From CAIKZJ01 sp964626015 (GTDB taxonomy: Bacteria > Bacteroidota > Ignavibacteria > Tepidaquicellales > Tepidaquicellaceae): a stretch of 64,000 bases of DNA. A program made the position numbers and the translations under genes. Where the stretch lies: positions 1 through 64,000 of the forward strand of contig CAZVCC010000002.1 in NCBI GenBank assembly GCA_964626015.1, given 5' to 3'. Each line of letters starts with the position of its first letter. Positions within the stretch are counted from its first letter, which is position 1. This document shows, piece after piece, positions 35,053 through 43,787 of this stretch. The notes beneath the pieces were generated by a model. It ran no database searches and was not told the DNA's origin. It worked only from the letters and a program-made list of their open reading frames with translations.

Positions 35053-35475
35053 TTTAAATTAATTATTTATGCAAATTTACGCATTTATAAGATGAAAATA
35101 AATTTAAATCGGCAGTTTTACCAAATTACAGGATTAATTTTTAATAGTACAAAATTAAAATAATTGATGAGTGAAAATAAGTTGAATCATTAAAAAATTA
35201 TATTTAGGCGATATTTTAGAGAATCTCAAGAACTGATTGATAGGCAGATTTCAATATATCAACTAAAGATAAGACCATTTGCCGATACTTTAAAATAAGT
35301 AAATGTTAATAATATTGTATTATAATATATATTATGTAAAGTCAGAATTATGTAATTTGTTAATAAACCTCAAATAGCTTTAAAATATATTGCCGTTTGA
35401 CTTCCCTATTTCAATTCCAATCAAACATTTATTAAATTGTATGTTATAATATTAACGATTATTTTTGTTTTATTG
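35053..35475. other. AT-rich divergent intergenic region
   Basis: No ORF, hairpin terminator or RNA gene was recognised. The sequence is strongly AT-rich, with runs such as ATTGTATTATAATATATATT (around 35315), and must contain promoters for nuoKL on one strand and the LptF/G-type permease on the other. I could not assign individual promoter boxes with confidence. Confidence 0.5.
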
Positions 35476-36585
35476 ATGAGACTTCTTGACAAATACATTT
35501 TACGTAGTTTCATACAGAATTTATTGTTTGGAATATTCTGTTTTGTAATTATTTTCATTTTGGTAGACTTATTTGAAAATCTTGATAGATTTATAGATAA
35601 GAACCTTTCTATTGGAATGCTTGCTTTGTATTACATGTATTTTATACCAGATATACTGAAGCTAATAACACCTATAGGTATGCTGTTAGCGTCTTTATTT
35701 ACTATAAGCAGGTTTGTAAATTATTCTGAATTAACGGCAATGAAATCAGCCGGAATCTCGATATACAGATATTTACTACCGATTATGATATTTGGATTGG
35801 TTATAACGCTTTTCTTAATATATTTTAATGGCTGGATAGTTCCGGGTGCAAACCGTTTAAAATACGATTTCGAAAGAAAAATTCTTGGAAGAAATCTAAT
35901 ATCGGATGTAACGGAAAATATCTATATTCAGGATAATATAAACCGCATAATTATCATAAATTATTATAATAAAGCTGAGCAAACATGCGGTAATACTTTA
36001 ATTAAAGTGTTCAATAAAGATACACTGTATATTACTGAAAAACGACTTGATATAGTGAGTATGAAATGGGATTCACAAAGAAAAGACTGGTTTATAAATG
36101 AGGGTTACATTCGTTCATTCAGTAAACCAGATAATGAGACACTTGAAATAATAAAGGATACATTACTTTCTACACTTAGCAGCTTTGGAAAAATAAATCT
36201 TGAGCCTGACCTGATTGAAAAACAAAGATTACGACCCGAAGAGCTTGACTTGACTGAATTCAAAGAATTTATTAATAATCTCGAAGCCAACGGTCAGGAT
36301 GCAGCAAAAGAAAAAGTTGATTATTATTCAACAATCTCCTTCCCTTTTGCGAATCTAATAACAATAATATTCGGAGTATCCATTACTTCAAATAGACGAA
36401 AAGGTGGTGCTGCACTACATTTTGGAATAAGCCTAATAGTAAGTTTCTTATATCTTGGATTTGTAAAAATATCTCAAGTCTTTGGTTATAACGGAGATGT
36501 TAATCCAATATTAACAGCCTGGCTGGCAAATATTACATTTCTCGGTGTATCCCTATTCAATTTTTACAGACTAAACCGATACTAA
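35476..36585 (+). CDS. LptF/LptG family permease (YjgP/YjgQ)
   Basis: LptF and LptG form the inner-membrane part of the ABC transporter that extracts lipopolysaccharide for export. I take the ATG at 35476 (MRLLDKYILRSFIQNLLFG, 369 residues), the family's usual N-terminus, rather than the TTG at 35437. Three membrane helices precede a periplasmic beta-jellyroll (about 130-270), and three more helices follow, including PFANLITIIFGVSIT. No second permease or LptB is adjacent, so F or G cannot be decided. Confidence 0.9.
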   Translation: MRLLDKYILRSFIQNLLFGIFCFVIIFILVDLFENLDRFIDKNLSIGMLALYYMYFIPDILKLITPIGMLLASLFTISRFVNYSELTAMKSAGISIYRYLLPIMIFGLVITLFLIYFNGWIVPGANRLKYDFERKILGRNLISDVTENIYIQDNINRIIIINYYNKAEQTCGNTLIKVFNKDTLYITEKRLDIVSMKWDSQRKDWFINEGYIRSFSKPDNETLEIIKDTLLSTLSSFGKINLEPDLIEKQRLRPEELDLTEFKEFINNLEANGQDAAKEKVDYYSTISFPFANLITIIFGVSITSNRRKGGAALHFGISLIVSFLYLGFVKISQVFGYNGDVNPILTAWLANITFLGVSLFNFYRLNRY

Positions 36586-36911
36586 TTTACCTTTTCATTT
36601 GCGGGTTTAACAGGCAGTTGAAATCCAAATGCGTTTTCATTAGACATACCGACTAATTTGATTTCACCGTACTGGGCTTCGAATCTTTCAATATTGTCCC
36701 TCATAGCGTTTAAGAACATTTTACAATGCTGAGGTGTCATTATAATACGAGAGTGCACTTTTGCTTTTGGAACTCCCGGGAGAATTCTCGTAAAATCGAT
36801 TATGAATTCAGCTCCGGAATGTGAAATAATTGCTAAATTTGAGTAATTTCCTTCTGCTTCCTTTTCTCCAAGTTCGATATTTATTTGGCCTTGCTGTTTT
36901 ACTTCATCCAT
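36582..36911 (-). CDS. DUF3467 protein
   Basis: I start at the ATG at 36911 (MDEVKQQGQINIELGEKEAE, 109 residues), because the upstream in-frame ATG at 36938 adds a tail not usual in this family. The protein matches DUF3467: EGNYSNLAIISHSGAEFIID, FTRILPG and VHSRIIMTPQHCKMFLNAM. Function is unknown. The stop codon overlaps the stop of the convergent permease gene by 4 bases. Confidence 0.88.
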   Translation of the reverse strand: MDEVKQQGQINIELGEKEAEGNYSNLAIISHSGAEFIIDFTRILPGVPKAKVHSRIIMTPQHCKMFLNAMRDNIERFEAQYGEIKLVGMSNENAFGFQLPVKPANEKVN

Positions 36912-37038
36912 ATAATATATTTTTGTAGGTTTAAACAATTTAACAATAAATAAATCAAAAATAAATTTATAATTTCATTTCGCTTTACGAAATTAAGAAT
37001 TAATTTTGGACAAATTTATTAACATCAAAACTAACATA

Positions 37039-37959
37039 ATGAGCTTACTTGTAATCGGATCTCTGGCATTAGATACAATAGAAACACCTTTTGGAAAAGC
37101 TGAATACACGCTCGGCGGTTCAGCGACGTTCATTTCGACAACGGCAAGTTACTTTGTTAAGGGCGTTAGACTTGTCGGAATAGTAGGAACTGACTTCCCT
37201 ACTGAAGAGATTGAATTTCTAAAATCGAAAGGTATAAATACAACCGGACTTGAGATTTCAAAAACCAAGAAAACGTTTCACTGGCACGGAAGATACCATA
37301 CTGACATGAATAACCGAGACTCGATTACGACAGAGCTAAACGCATTTGAAGATTTTAATCCGATAATTCCGGACAGTTTCAAAGACAGCGAGTTTGTATG
37401 TCTCGGAAATGTAAATCCTGAAATTCAGAAAAAAGTGATAAAGCAGTTAATAAACCCGAAATTTATTATGATAGATACGATGAACTTCTGGATTGAGGGT
37501 AAGCTTGAAGCATTAAAAGAAACTATGCAGCTCGTTGATATGATGGTTATAAACGATTCTGAAGCAAAGATGCTAGCTGAAGAGAATAATCTTTTGTTAG
37601 CCGCAAAGAAAATTTTCTCGATGGGTCCAAAGATGATGATCATTAAAAAAGGTGAACACGGTGCACTACTGATAACTAAGGATTTCTTATTCAGTGTTCC
37701 CGCTTTTCTTCTGGAACAAGTTTTTGATCCAACGGGTGCGGGCGACACGTTTGCAGGCGGTTTTATGGGATGGCTAACAAAGACAAAAGACATCTCCCCT
37801 GCCAATTTAAAGTTGGCTATAGTTTACGGCAGCGTTATGGCATCGCTTGCAGTAGAAAAGTTTTCACTTGATGGAATAAGACATCTCACAAAGGAGAGAA
37901 TAATGAAGAGGTTTGAAGAATTCAGAGACCTGACTCATTTCGAAACCGTATCGCTTTAG
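37039..37959 (+). CDS. PfkB family sugar/nucleoside kinase
   Basis: The ATG at 37039 (MSLLVIGSLALDTIETPFGK) is the family-like start; a TTG at 37006 would add 11 residues. The 306-residue kinase has the N-terminal GGSATFISTTASYF substrate segment and the C-terminal DPTGAGDTFAGGFMGWL motif, in which the Asp is the catalytic base. The sequence type resembles ribokinase/adenosine kinase relatives, but the substrate is not predictable. It is followed after 27 bases by recO. Confidence 0.92.
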   Translation: MSLLVIGSLALDTIETPFGKAEYTLGGSATFISTTASYFVKGVRLVGIVGTDFPTEEIEFLKSKGINTTGLEISKTKKTFHWHGRYHTDMNNRDSITTELNAFEDFNPIIPDSFKDSEFVCLGNVNPEIQKKVIKQLINPKFIMIDTMNFWIEGKLEALKETMQLVDMMVINDSEAKMLAEENNLLLAAKKIFSMGPKMMIIKKGEHGALLITKDFLFSVPAFLLEQVFDPTGAGDTFAGGFMGWLTKTKDISPANLKLAIVYGSVMASLAVEKFSLDGIRHLTKERIMKRFEEFRDLTHFETVSL

Positions 37960-37986
37960 CTGTAACAATTTGAACCGGGTATCCGT

Positions 37987-38718
37987 ATGAGTAATATAAA
38001 AACTGAGGCAATAATTCTCAAAGGATTTAAATACGGAGACTCGAGTAAGATTATTACTCTTTTCTCCGCAGAGGCAGGTAAATTTTCAGCAATCGTGAAA
38101 GGTGTACGAAATTCTAAATCAAAATTGAGCGGAATATTTGAGACATTGAATCATGTAAGCGTGATTTTCAACAGGAAGGACAACAGAGACCTTCAGATGA
38201 TATCGAACGCCGATTGTATTTCCGCATATCCAAATGTTAAAGAGAATTTCGAGAAACTAATGATAGCTTACAGAATTTCTGAGCTGACTTCAAGCATGAT
38301 GTTTGAATATGACGTAAGCAAGGAAGTATTTACACTGCTTCGTGACGTTCTTGAAACACTCGAACTATCAGAAAAAAACTTTGCTCTGTTATTCGTTTTA
38401 TATCAAGTTAAGTTTTCTTTCATACAAGGTATAAATCCGGGAAGAACCGAGGAAACAAGAAATTTTCTGGACAATAAATTTGTTTTAAGAGATAAGGATT
38501 CTGTTTCAAGAGAAAATTTATTCGACAGTAAGGAAATAAATGATGCTATAAATGAACTAAACAAGACGGAACCTTTTGAATACGAGAGAGTTAAAATTGA
38601 CGAGAAATTATTGGACAGACTACAGAATGCGTACGATTTTCATTTTATGATTAATACAGGGAAATACGGTTTCAGCAGAAACCGGCAAGTAATAGAGGAA
38701 TTATCAAAAAAACATTAA
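37987..38718 (+). CDS. recO: DNA repair protein RecO
   Basis: RecO loads RecA at gapped DNA together with RecR and anneals SSB-coated strands. The 243-residue product has the N-terminal OB-fold start KTEAIILKGFKYGDSSKIIT and AGKFSAIVKGVRNSKSKLSG, followed by the helical domain. The zinc-binding cysteines found in some RecO proteins are not evident. Family length is normal. Confidence 0.93.
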   Translation: MSNIKTEAIILKGFKYGDSSKIITLFSAEAGKFSAIVKGVRNSKSKLSGIFETLNHVSVIFNRKDNRDLQMISNADCISAYPNVKENFEKLMIAYRISELTSSMMFEYDVSKEVFTLLRDVLETLELSEKNFALLFVLYQVKFSFIQGINPGRTEETRNFLDNKFVLRDKDSVSRENLFDSKEINDAINELNKTEPFEYERVKIDEKLLDRLQNAYDFHFMINTGKYGFSRNRQVIEELSKKH

Positions 38719-38780
38719 ATATGTAAATAATTTACTTTTTATTTTAAATTAAAATTATAAAGTAAAGGAGAGAAAAAATC

Positions 38781-40283
38781 ATGTCAAAAAAAGCAATATT
38801 TGTGAGCGCATTTTTATTTGTATTTGCACTCGCATTCGGCGCAGCGATGGTTGTTAATTTCAGCAACGTTAAATCACTTGTAGCAAATTCACAGATTGAT
38901 TTTCAGACAGCTCCCCCAGTACAGACAAGCACTGACCTTAAGGGGCTTAACGATGCGTTCGTCGAAATTTCAAAAATTGTAACGCCTTCTGTTGTCTTTA
39001 TTGATGTTACTGGAAAAGCAAAACAGAAAAACGAGGAGATGGATAAGAACTTCCAGTTCTTTTTCGGACCAGATATGCAAATGCCTGATAACATGCCCCA
39101 GCACGGTTCCGGTTCAGGTGTTATAATCAGCAAGGATGGTTACATAATAACGAATAACCATGTTGTTTCGAAAGCAGATGAGAATGGAATAAAAGTAATA
39201 CTTAGCGACAAAAGAGAATTTACCGCTAAATTAGTAGGTACAGACCCGAATACTGACATTGCAGTTATTAAAATTGATGCAGACAATCTAACCGTAAGCT
39301 CAGTAGGCAATTCTGACAATGTTCAGGTAGGACAATGGGTTCTTGCCATTGGTAATCCTATGGGACTTAACAATACAGTTACAGCTGGTATTGTTTCCGC
39401 ATTGGGAAGGAATATCAATATTGATGGTAACAGTTACGCAATAAATAATTTCATTCAAACAGATGCTGTAATTAATCCCGGAAACAGCGGAGGAGCACTT
39501 GTGGACATAAACGGATTAGTTGTTGGAATAAATGCAGCTATTAAGACTACTACAGGGTATTATCAGGGTTATGGGTTTGCAATTCCGATTAACATAGCAA
39601 AGAATGTAGCTTCCGAACTTATCAAGAACGGAAAAATTGAAAGAGGATACATTGGAGTATCGATAAAAGATGTTGATTCAAAAGAAGCAAAAGGATTAGG
39701 ACTTGAAAAAGCAAGAGGTGTGCTTATACAGAATGTTATAAAAGGCGGAGCGGGCGACGATGCAGGTTTAAAAACAGGAGACATTGTATTTAGTGTTGAC
39801 GGGAAAGACGTAAATGCAGCAAATGAACTTCAGACGATAATTGGTTCAAAGCGACCTGGAGAGACAGCATTACTCGTTGTATACAGAGACGGAAAGACAA
39901 TGGATTTTTCAGTAAAATTAAAACCTCGAACTGAGGATTTGTCCGTGAGTAATAATCCTCAGAATGAAAACAAAGAAGAAACTGGAAGCACAATTAAGAA
40001 ATTTGAAAATCTTGGATTAGTAGTAACTGACCTGACAGAAGCTGCGAAAAAATTGAATGAAGTTGAATACGGCGTCTTAGTAAAAGATGTTGCTCATTTT
40101 TCAGAAGCATTTAACAGAGGTTTACGTTCAGGTTATGTAATAGTAGAAGCAGACAAAAAGCCGGTTAGAAGTATATCTGATATTGAAGATGTACTCAGCG
40201 GTAAGAATAAGGGTGACGTGATAGTATTTAAGGTAGCAACGCAGATGAAGGATATCAGATTAATAGCTATTGAAATTCAATGA
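38781..40283 (+). CDS. HtrA/DegP-type periplasmic serine protease
   Basis: The 500-residue protease has an N-terminal membrane anchor or signal peptide (about 1-27). The trypsin-like domain shows the catalytic triad: His in TNNHVV, Asp in NTDIAVIKID and Ser in NPGNSGGAL. Two PDZ domains follow (first around 285-375, with GYIGVSIKDVD; second about 405-500). It acts in envelope protein quality control. An AAAGGAGAG ribosome site lies ahead of the ATG, and a terminator follows at once. Confidence 0.96.
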   Translation: MSKKAIFVSAFLFVFALAFGAAMVVNFSNVKSLVANSQIDFQTAPPVQTSTDLKGLNDAFVEISKIVTPSVVFIDVTGKAKQKNEEMDKNFQFFFGPDMQMPDNMPQHGSGSGVIISKDGYIITNNHVVSKADENGIKVILSDKREFTAKLVGTDPNTDIAVIKIDADNLTVSSVGNSDNVQVGQWVLAIGNPMGLNNTVTAGIVSALGRNINIDGNSYAINNFIQTDAVINPGNSGGALVDINGLVVGINAAIKTTTGYYQGYGFAIPINIAKNVASELIKNGKIERGYIGVSIKDVDSKEAKGLGLEKARGVLIQNVIKGGAGDDAGLKTGDIVFSVDGKDVNAANELQTIIGSKRPGETALLVVYRDGKTMDFSVKLKPRTEDLSVSNNPQNENKEETGSTIKKFENLGLVVTDLTEAAKKLNEVEYGVLVKDVAHFSEAFNRGLRSGYVIVEADKKPVRSISDIEDVLSGKNKGDVIVFKVATQMKDIRLIAIEIQ

Positions 40284-40294
40284 TAAAAATAATG

Positions 40295-40322
40295 GAAAAA
40301 GGCTCAGAAATGAGCCTTTTTC
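40295..40322 (+). terminator. Rho-independent terminator after the HtrA gene
   Basis: A 12-base stem GAAAAAGGCTCA (40295-40306) / TGAGCCTTTTTC (40311-40322) has the GNRA-like loop GAAA. The stem's 3' side supplies the T run. It begins 12 bases after the protease stop codon. Confidence 0.9.
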
Positions 40323-40438
40323 TTAAAAAATATAAATTTTTTGAAACAATTCCGGATATACGGTGTAAAATTAATAACAGCAAAAAATAATTTATTAGTA
40401 TATTGAATTTTAAGTTTGGAATTTATAAATTGCACAGA

Positions 40439-40831
40439 ATGAAGAAAGGATTAAACATATTACTTTTGTTAGTGATCTTTCTTACCGGCACAAAAATTTA
40501 TGCCGATAATAACGAACACTACAACTCTGATCCAACAAGTGCTGGAAAATACACTTCCATGCAGTCGGACGACTATAAACTTTATCAGAATTTTCCAAAC
40601 CCGTTTAATCCTACGACCAAAATAAGTTACAAGATTAAGAAAGAAGGAACAGTTTCTCTCTCGGTCTTTAACCTGGTCGGACAGGAAGTCGCGATGCTTG
40701 TTTACGAAAAACAGTCACCTGGTAACTATGAAGTAGAATTTAACGCTGCTGATTTAACTTCAGGTGTTTATCTTTACAAGCTTCAAATTAACGGATTCAC
40801 TTCCGTTAAGAGAATGACTGTCATTAAATAA
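40439..40831 (+). CDS. minimal T9SS sorting-domain protein (almost no cargo)
   Basis: Starting at the ATG at 40439 (130 residues), the product has a signal peptide (about 1-23), a linker of only some 27 polar residues, and then a complete T9SS type A sorting domain from residue 51 (NFPNPFNPTT) to the end (VKRMTVIK). Other cargo proteins place hundreds of residues before this domain. A remnant of a decayed gene, a small surface peptide, or a dedicated partner of the T9SS are possible. It is 28 bases ahead of another T9SS cargo gene, so they may be cotranscribed. Confidence 0.85.
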   Translation: MKKGLNILLLLVIFLTGTKIYADNNEHYNSDPTSAGKYTSMQSDDYKLYQNFPNPFNPTTKISYKIKKEGTVSLSVFNLVGQEVAMLVYEKQSPGNYEVEFNAADLTSGVYLYKLQINGFTSVKRMTVIK

Positions 40832-40859
40832 TTTTTATTAATTAAATAGGATTTTATAA

Positions 40860-41759
40860 ATGAAGAAGATTTTTCTATTCTTAATTTCTTTTATTATATT
40901 CACTCCAGCTTTATATTCACAGGTTAAAACTTTTGATGATTTTTCTAAAAAAGACCTAAGTGCGTGGATATGGGGTGGAATTGAAATGAAGTATTCGCAT
41001 GAAGAAGATAACAGAGAAAATGGATTTGTCGAAATATTTTCGACTCAAATAATGAAAGCGAGCTCATACGTCGGTAAGGTAACAAAATACTCTTCCATGC
41101 TTCTTTCAGCGGGTAATTATTTGAATTTTATGCTTCAGGGTGTAAACGATGAAGCAACGGTTACAGTGCAGATATTGTATGACATAGATAATAACGGAAA
41201 GTATAATGAGGATAAAGATATAATACTTCAATCAAAACCAGTCACTCTGAATTTCAGCGGCTGGAAAGAAGTGAAGATAAAACTTGATGAAGATAATTTT
41301 AGCATAGTTTCAAAGTTTAACGATGATTTTACTGTTACCGAAGAAGAAGCCATTGGTATTCAGTTTGAATATGAAACGGGAAAAAACTTTAAAGATTCGA
41401 AATTTGTAACCGGTATTGCTCTCATATCAGAAATCCAGAATAAAGACAGCTTTACCCAGAATGAAAAAGAATCAAACACTTCCATAAATGACAAAGAATC
41501 GTATTTTAATGCTAAAAACTATCCAAATCCTTTTAATCCTACAACAACGATAAGTTTTACACTTCAGGAAAGTTCTTACGTTAAACTCACAGTATATGAC
41601 AGGTTAGGAAGAGAAGTAAAAACACTAATAGATGAGAATAGAAATGCAGGTACTCACACGACTGAATTTAATGCATCAGGACTTCCAAGCGGTATTTACT
41701 TTTACAGAATTAAGACAGACTCCAGGACTGAAGTCCGAAAAATGATTCTTGCTAAATAA
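40860..41759 (+). CDS. T9SS cargo with carbohydrate-binding-like jelly roll
   Basis: The 299-residue product has a signal peptide (about 1-20) and a mature domain (about 22-200) beginning KTFDDFSKKDLSAWIWGG, with alternating strands and a DIDNNGKYNEDKD loop that may bind calcium, an arrangement like carbohydrate-binding jelly rolls. A Ser/Asn-rich linker leads to the T9SS type A domain starting NYPNPFNPTT (about residue 219). No active-site residues are apparent, so binding is more likely than catalysis. Confidence 0.82.
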   Translation: MKKIFLFLISFIIFTPALYSQVKTFDDFSKKDLSAWIWGGIEMKYSHEEDNRENGFVEIFSTQIMKASSYVGKVTKYSSMLLSAGNYLNFMLQGVNDEATVTVQILYDIDNNGKYNEDKDIILQSKPVTLNFSGWKEVKIKLDEDNFSIVSKFNDDFTVTEEEAIGIQFEYETGKNFKDSKFVTGIALISEIQNKDSFTQNEKESNTSINDKESYFNAKNYPNPFNPTTTISFTLQESSYVKLTVYDRLGREVKTLIDENRNAGTHTTEFNASGLPSGIYFYRIKTDSRTEVRKMILAK

Positions 41760-41778
41760 TTTTTGTTGAAATAAATAT

Positions 41779-41805
41779 AAAAAGGCATCGGGTAGATGCC
41801 TTTTT
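41779..41805 (+). terminator. Rho-independent terminator between convergent genes
   Basis: An 11-base stem AAAAAGGCATC (41779-41789) / GATGCCTTTTT (41795-41805) has the loop GGGTA. A T run follows. Its 3' end coincides with the stop region of the minus-strand thioesterase gene at 41805. Confidence 0.88.
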
Positions 41806-42296
41806 TATTCCCTCATTACGTTACATTCAATTTCATATTGCTTAATTTCATCAACAAAAGTTTCAGGAAGCGGAATCGGGCGGTTTGAAACAAAGTCAAC
41901 ATTAACGAGAATTCCTTTACCGGTAGAAAGTAATATATTCTCCTTATGATTGACAATAACGTGTTCAAAGCAAAAGCTTGAGTTCTTTATCCAAGAAACC
42001 CTTGTAAATACATCAAGAACATCATCCAATTTAGCAACGGCATGATAGTCAACAGAATTGTGAACAACAAACACTTTTAGTCCGTCATTGAAAGTACCGT
42101 CCGGGTTGAGGTTATACCCGAAAGCTCTTCTATATTCAAGTCTCCCGATTTCCATATACCTAAGATAATAAGAATTGTGGACTATCCCCTGCCAATCCAC
42201 TTCCCAAGTTCGGACACGTACCTGAACTTTATGTTTGAACAGTAAAATATCGTCTTTTTTCAAATTTGTATTATGTTTTCGTTTAAAAATTTGCAT
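41805..42296 (-). CDS. acyl-CoA thioesterase of the 4-hydroxybenzoyl-CoA thioesterase (YbgC/FadM) type
   Basis: A hot-dog-fold hydrolase of 163 residues. The characteristic N-terminal active-site helix reads DWQGIVHNSYYLRYMEIGR (Asp34, His40, Asn41), as in 4-hydroxybenzoyl-CoA thioesterase relatives that cleave acyl-CoA esters. The N-terminal 20 residues are extra and charged. Substrate cannot be told. It is transcribed away from the neighbouring GTPase gene. Confidence 0.88.
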   Translation of the reverse strand: MQIFKRKHNTNLKKDDILLFKHKVQVRVRTWEVDWQGIVHNSYYLRYMEIGRLEYRRAFGYNLNPDGTFNDGLKVFVVHNSVDYHAVAKLDDVLDVFTRVSWIKNSSFCFEHVIVNHKENILLSTGKGILVNVDFVSNRPIPLPETFVDEIKQYEIECNVMRE

Positions 42297-42395
42297 AAAG
42301 ATACTACTAAATCACTTAAAAAATAAGAATAAAATTAGTATATTTAATATTCTATATCAAATATCTAAAAATTTTTCACAAACAAACTTAATTTT

Positions 42396-43727
42396 ATGGA
42401 CAAGATTAAAGTTCTTATTATGGGTGCCGCAGGCAGAGATTTTCACAATTTTAATACAGTTTATCGTGATAATCCGAGATATGAAGTTGTAGCTTTTACA
42501 GCAACTCAAATCCCCTACATTGACGACAGGAAATATCCTGCTGCTCTATGCGGAAAATTGTATCCTAAAGGAATACCGATCTATCCGGAATCAGAATTAG
42601 TAAGCCTCATCAAAAAGTATAAAGTTGATGAAGTGGTCTTTGCGTATTCTGATGTAACATTTAATTATGTTATGACAAAAGCAGCTATTGTAAACAGTGT
42701 TGGTGCTTCGTTTAAGATGCTGAGTTACGATGCTACATCCATTAAATCAAAAAAACCTGTTATAGCGGTTGTCGCAGCGAGAACCGGTGCAGGTAAAAGC
42801 CAGACATCGAGAAAAGTGATTGAAGTATTAATGGCAATGGGAAAGAAAGTTGTTGCTGTCAGACATCCAATGCCATACGGTGATCTTGTAAAACAAAAAG
42901 TGCAAAGATTTGCAACGATAGCAGATCTTAAAAAGCATAAATGCACAATTGAGGAAATGGAAGAATATGAACCACACGTTGCCAGGGGCAATGTAATTTA
43001 TGCAGGAGTTGACTACGAAGCCATCTTAAGAGAGGCTGAAAAGGAAGCCGACGTAATTCTCTGGGACGGAGGCAACAATGATAATCCTTTCTACAAAGCC
43101 GACCTTGTTATAACTGTGGTTGATCCCCACAGACCCGGTCATGAACTAACTTATTTCCCGAGTGTTACTAATTTGTTGATATCAGATGTAGTGGTCATTA
43201 ATAAGATTGATTCAGCAACACCAGAAAAAGTAAACGAAGTTAGAGACAATGTGTTAAAGATTAATCCAAAAGCTGTAATAATAGAAGCAGCTTCTCCAGT
43301 ATCTCTTGAAAAAATTGATGAACTAAAAAATATTGACGGTAAAAAAGTTCTTGTAGTTGAAGACGGACCAACACTTACTCATGGTGAAATGAAGTTCGGA
43401 GCAGGTACAATTGCTGCACAGAAATTTGGTGCAAAATCACTGGTTGATCCCAGAAAGTACGCGGTTAAAAGTATATCCGATACTTACAAGAAATATCCTA
43501 ATATAGGAGTATTACTTCCAGCGATGGGTTACGGCGATAAGCAGGTTAAAGATCTGGAAGCCACAATTAATAAAGTTCCTTGCGATTCAGTCATAATAGG
43601 AACACCAATAGATTTAAGAAGAATAGTAAAAATTAAGAAGCCATGTGCCAGGGTATCTTATGATTTACAGGAAATTGGGAAACCCGATCTTACTGATATT
43701 TTAAAGAAAATGTTTAAAAAGAAATAG
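42396..43727 (+). CDS. COG2403-type predicted GTPase (cyclic 2,3-diphosphoglycerate synthase-like)
   Basis: The 443-residue product starts with a Rossmann-like domain (KVLIMGAAGRDFHNF). It then has a P-loop NTPase core: Walker A AARTGAGKSQTS at about 128-139, an LWDGGNNDNPF segment in the Walker B region, and VVINKID for base recognition. This domain order is that of COG2403. I recall that the archaeal enzyme making cyclic 2,3-diphosphoglycerate, a thermoprotectant, belongs to the same group, but bacterial members are mostly uncharacterised. The gene is monocistronic. Confidence 0.8.
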   Translation: MDKIKVLIMGAAGRDFHNFNTVYRDNPRYEVVAFTATQIPYIDDRKYPAALCGKLYPKGIPIYPESELVSLIKKYKVDEVVFAYSDVTFNYVMTKAAIVNSVGASFKMLSYDATSIKSKKPVIAVVAARTGAGKSQTSRKVIEVLMAMGKKVVAVRHPMPYGDLVKQKVQRFATIADLKKHKCTIEEMEEYEPHVARGNVIYAGVDYEAILREAEKEADVILWDGGNNDNPFYKADLVITVVDPHRPGHELTYFPSVTNLLISDVVVINKIDSATPEKVNEVRDNVLKINPKAVIIEAASPVSLEKIDELKNIDGKKVLVVEDGPTLTHGEMKFGAGTIAAQKFGAKSLVDPRKYAVKSISDTYKKYPNIGVLLPAMGYGDKQVKDLEATINKVPCDSVIIGTPIDLRRIVKIKKPCARVSYDLQEIGKPDLTDILKKMFKKK

Positions 43728-43752
43728 AAAGAATTTAAGTTATTTTTTGAAG

Positions 43753-43778
43753 AAGGCTGATAATAATATATCAGCCTT
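43753..43778. terminator. terminator between the GTPase gene and valS
   Basis: A 10-base stem AAGGCTGATA (43753-43762) / TATCAGCCTT (43769-43778) has a 6-base loop and is followed by TTTT on the plus strand. TTCTTCAAAAAATA lies on the minus-strand side. It sits between convergent stops. Confidence 0.87.
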
Positions 43779-43787
43779 TTTTATTTA

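Noticed and set aside
35437..35475. Upstream TTG start for the LptF/G permease
   Set aside because: The ATG at 35476 gives the usual family N-terminus; the extension would add a non-conserved hydrophobic stretch.
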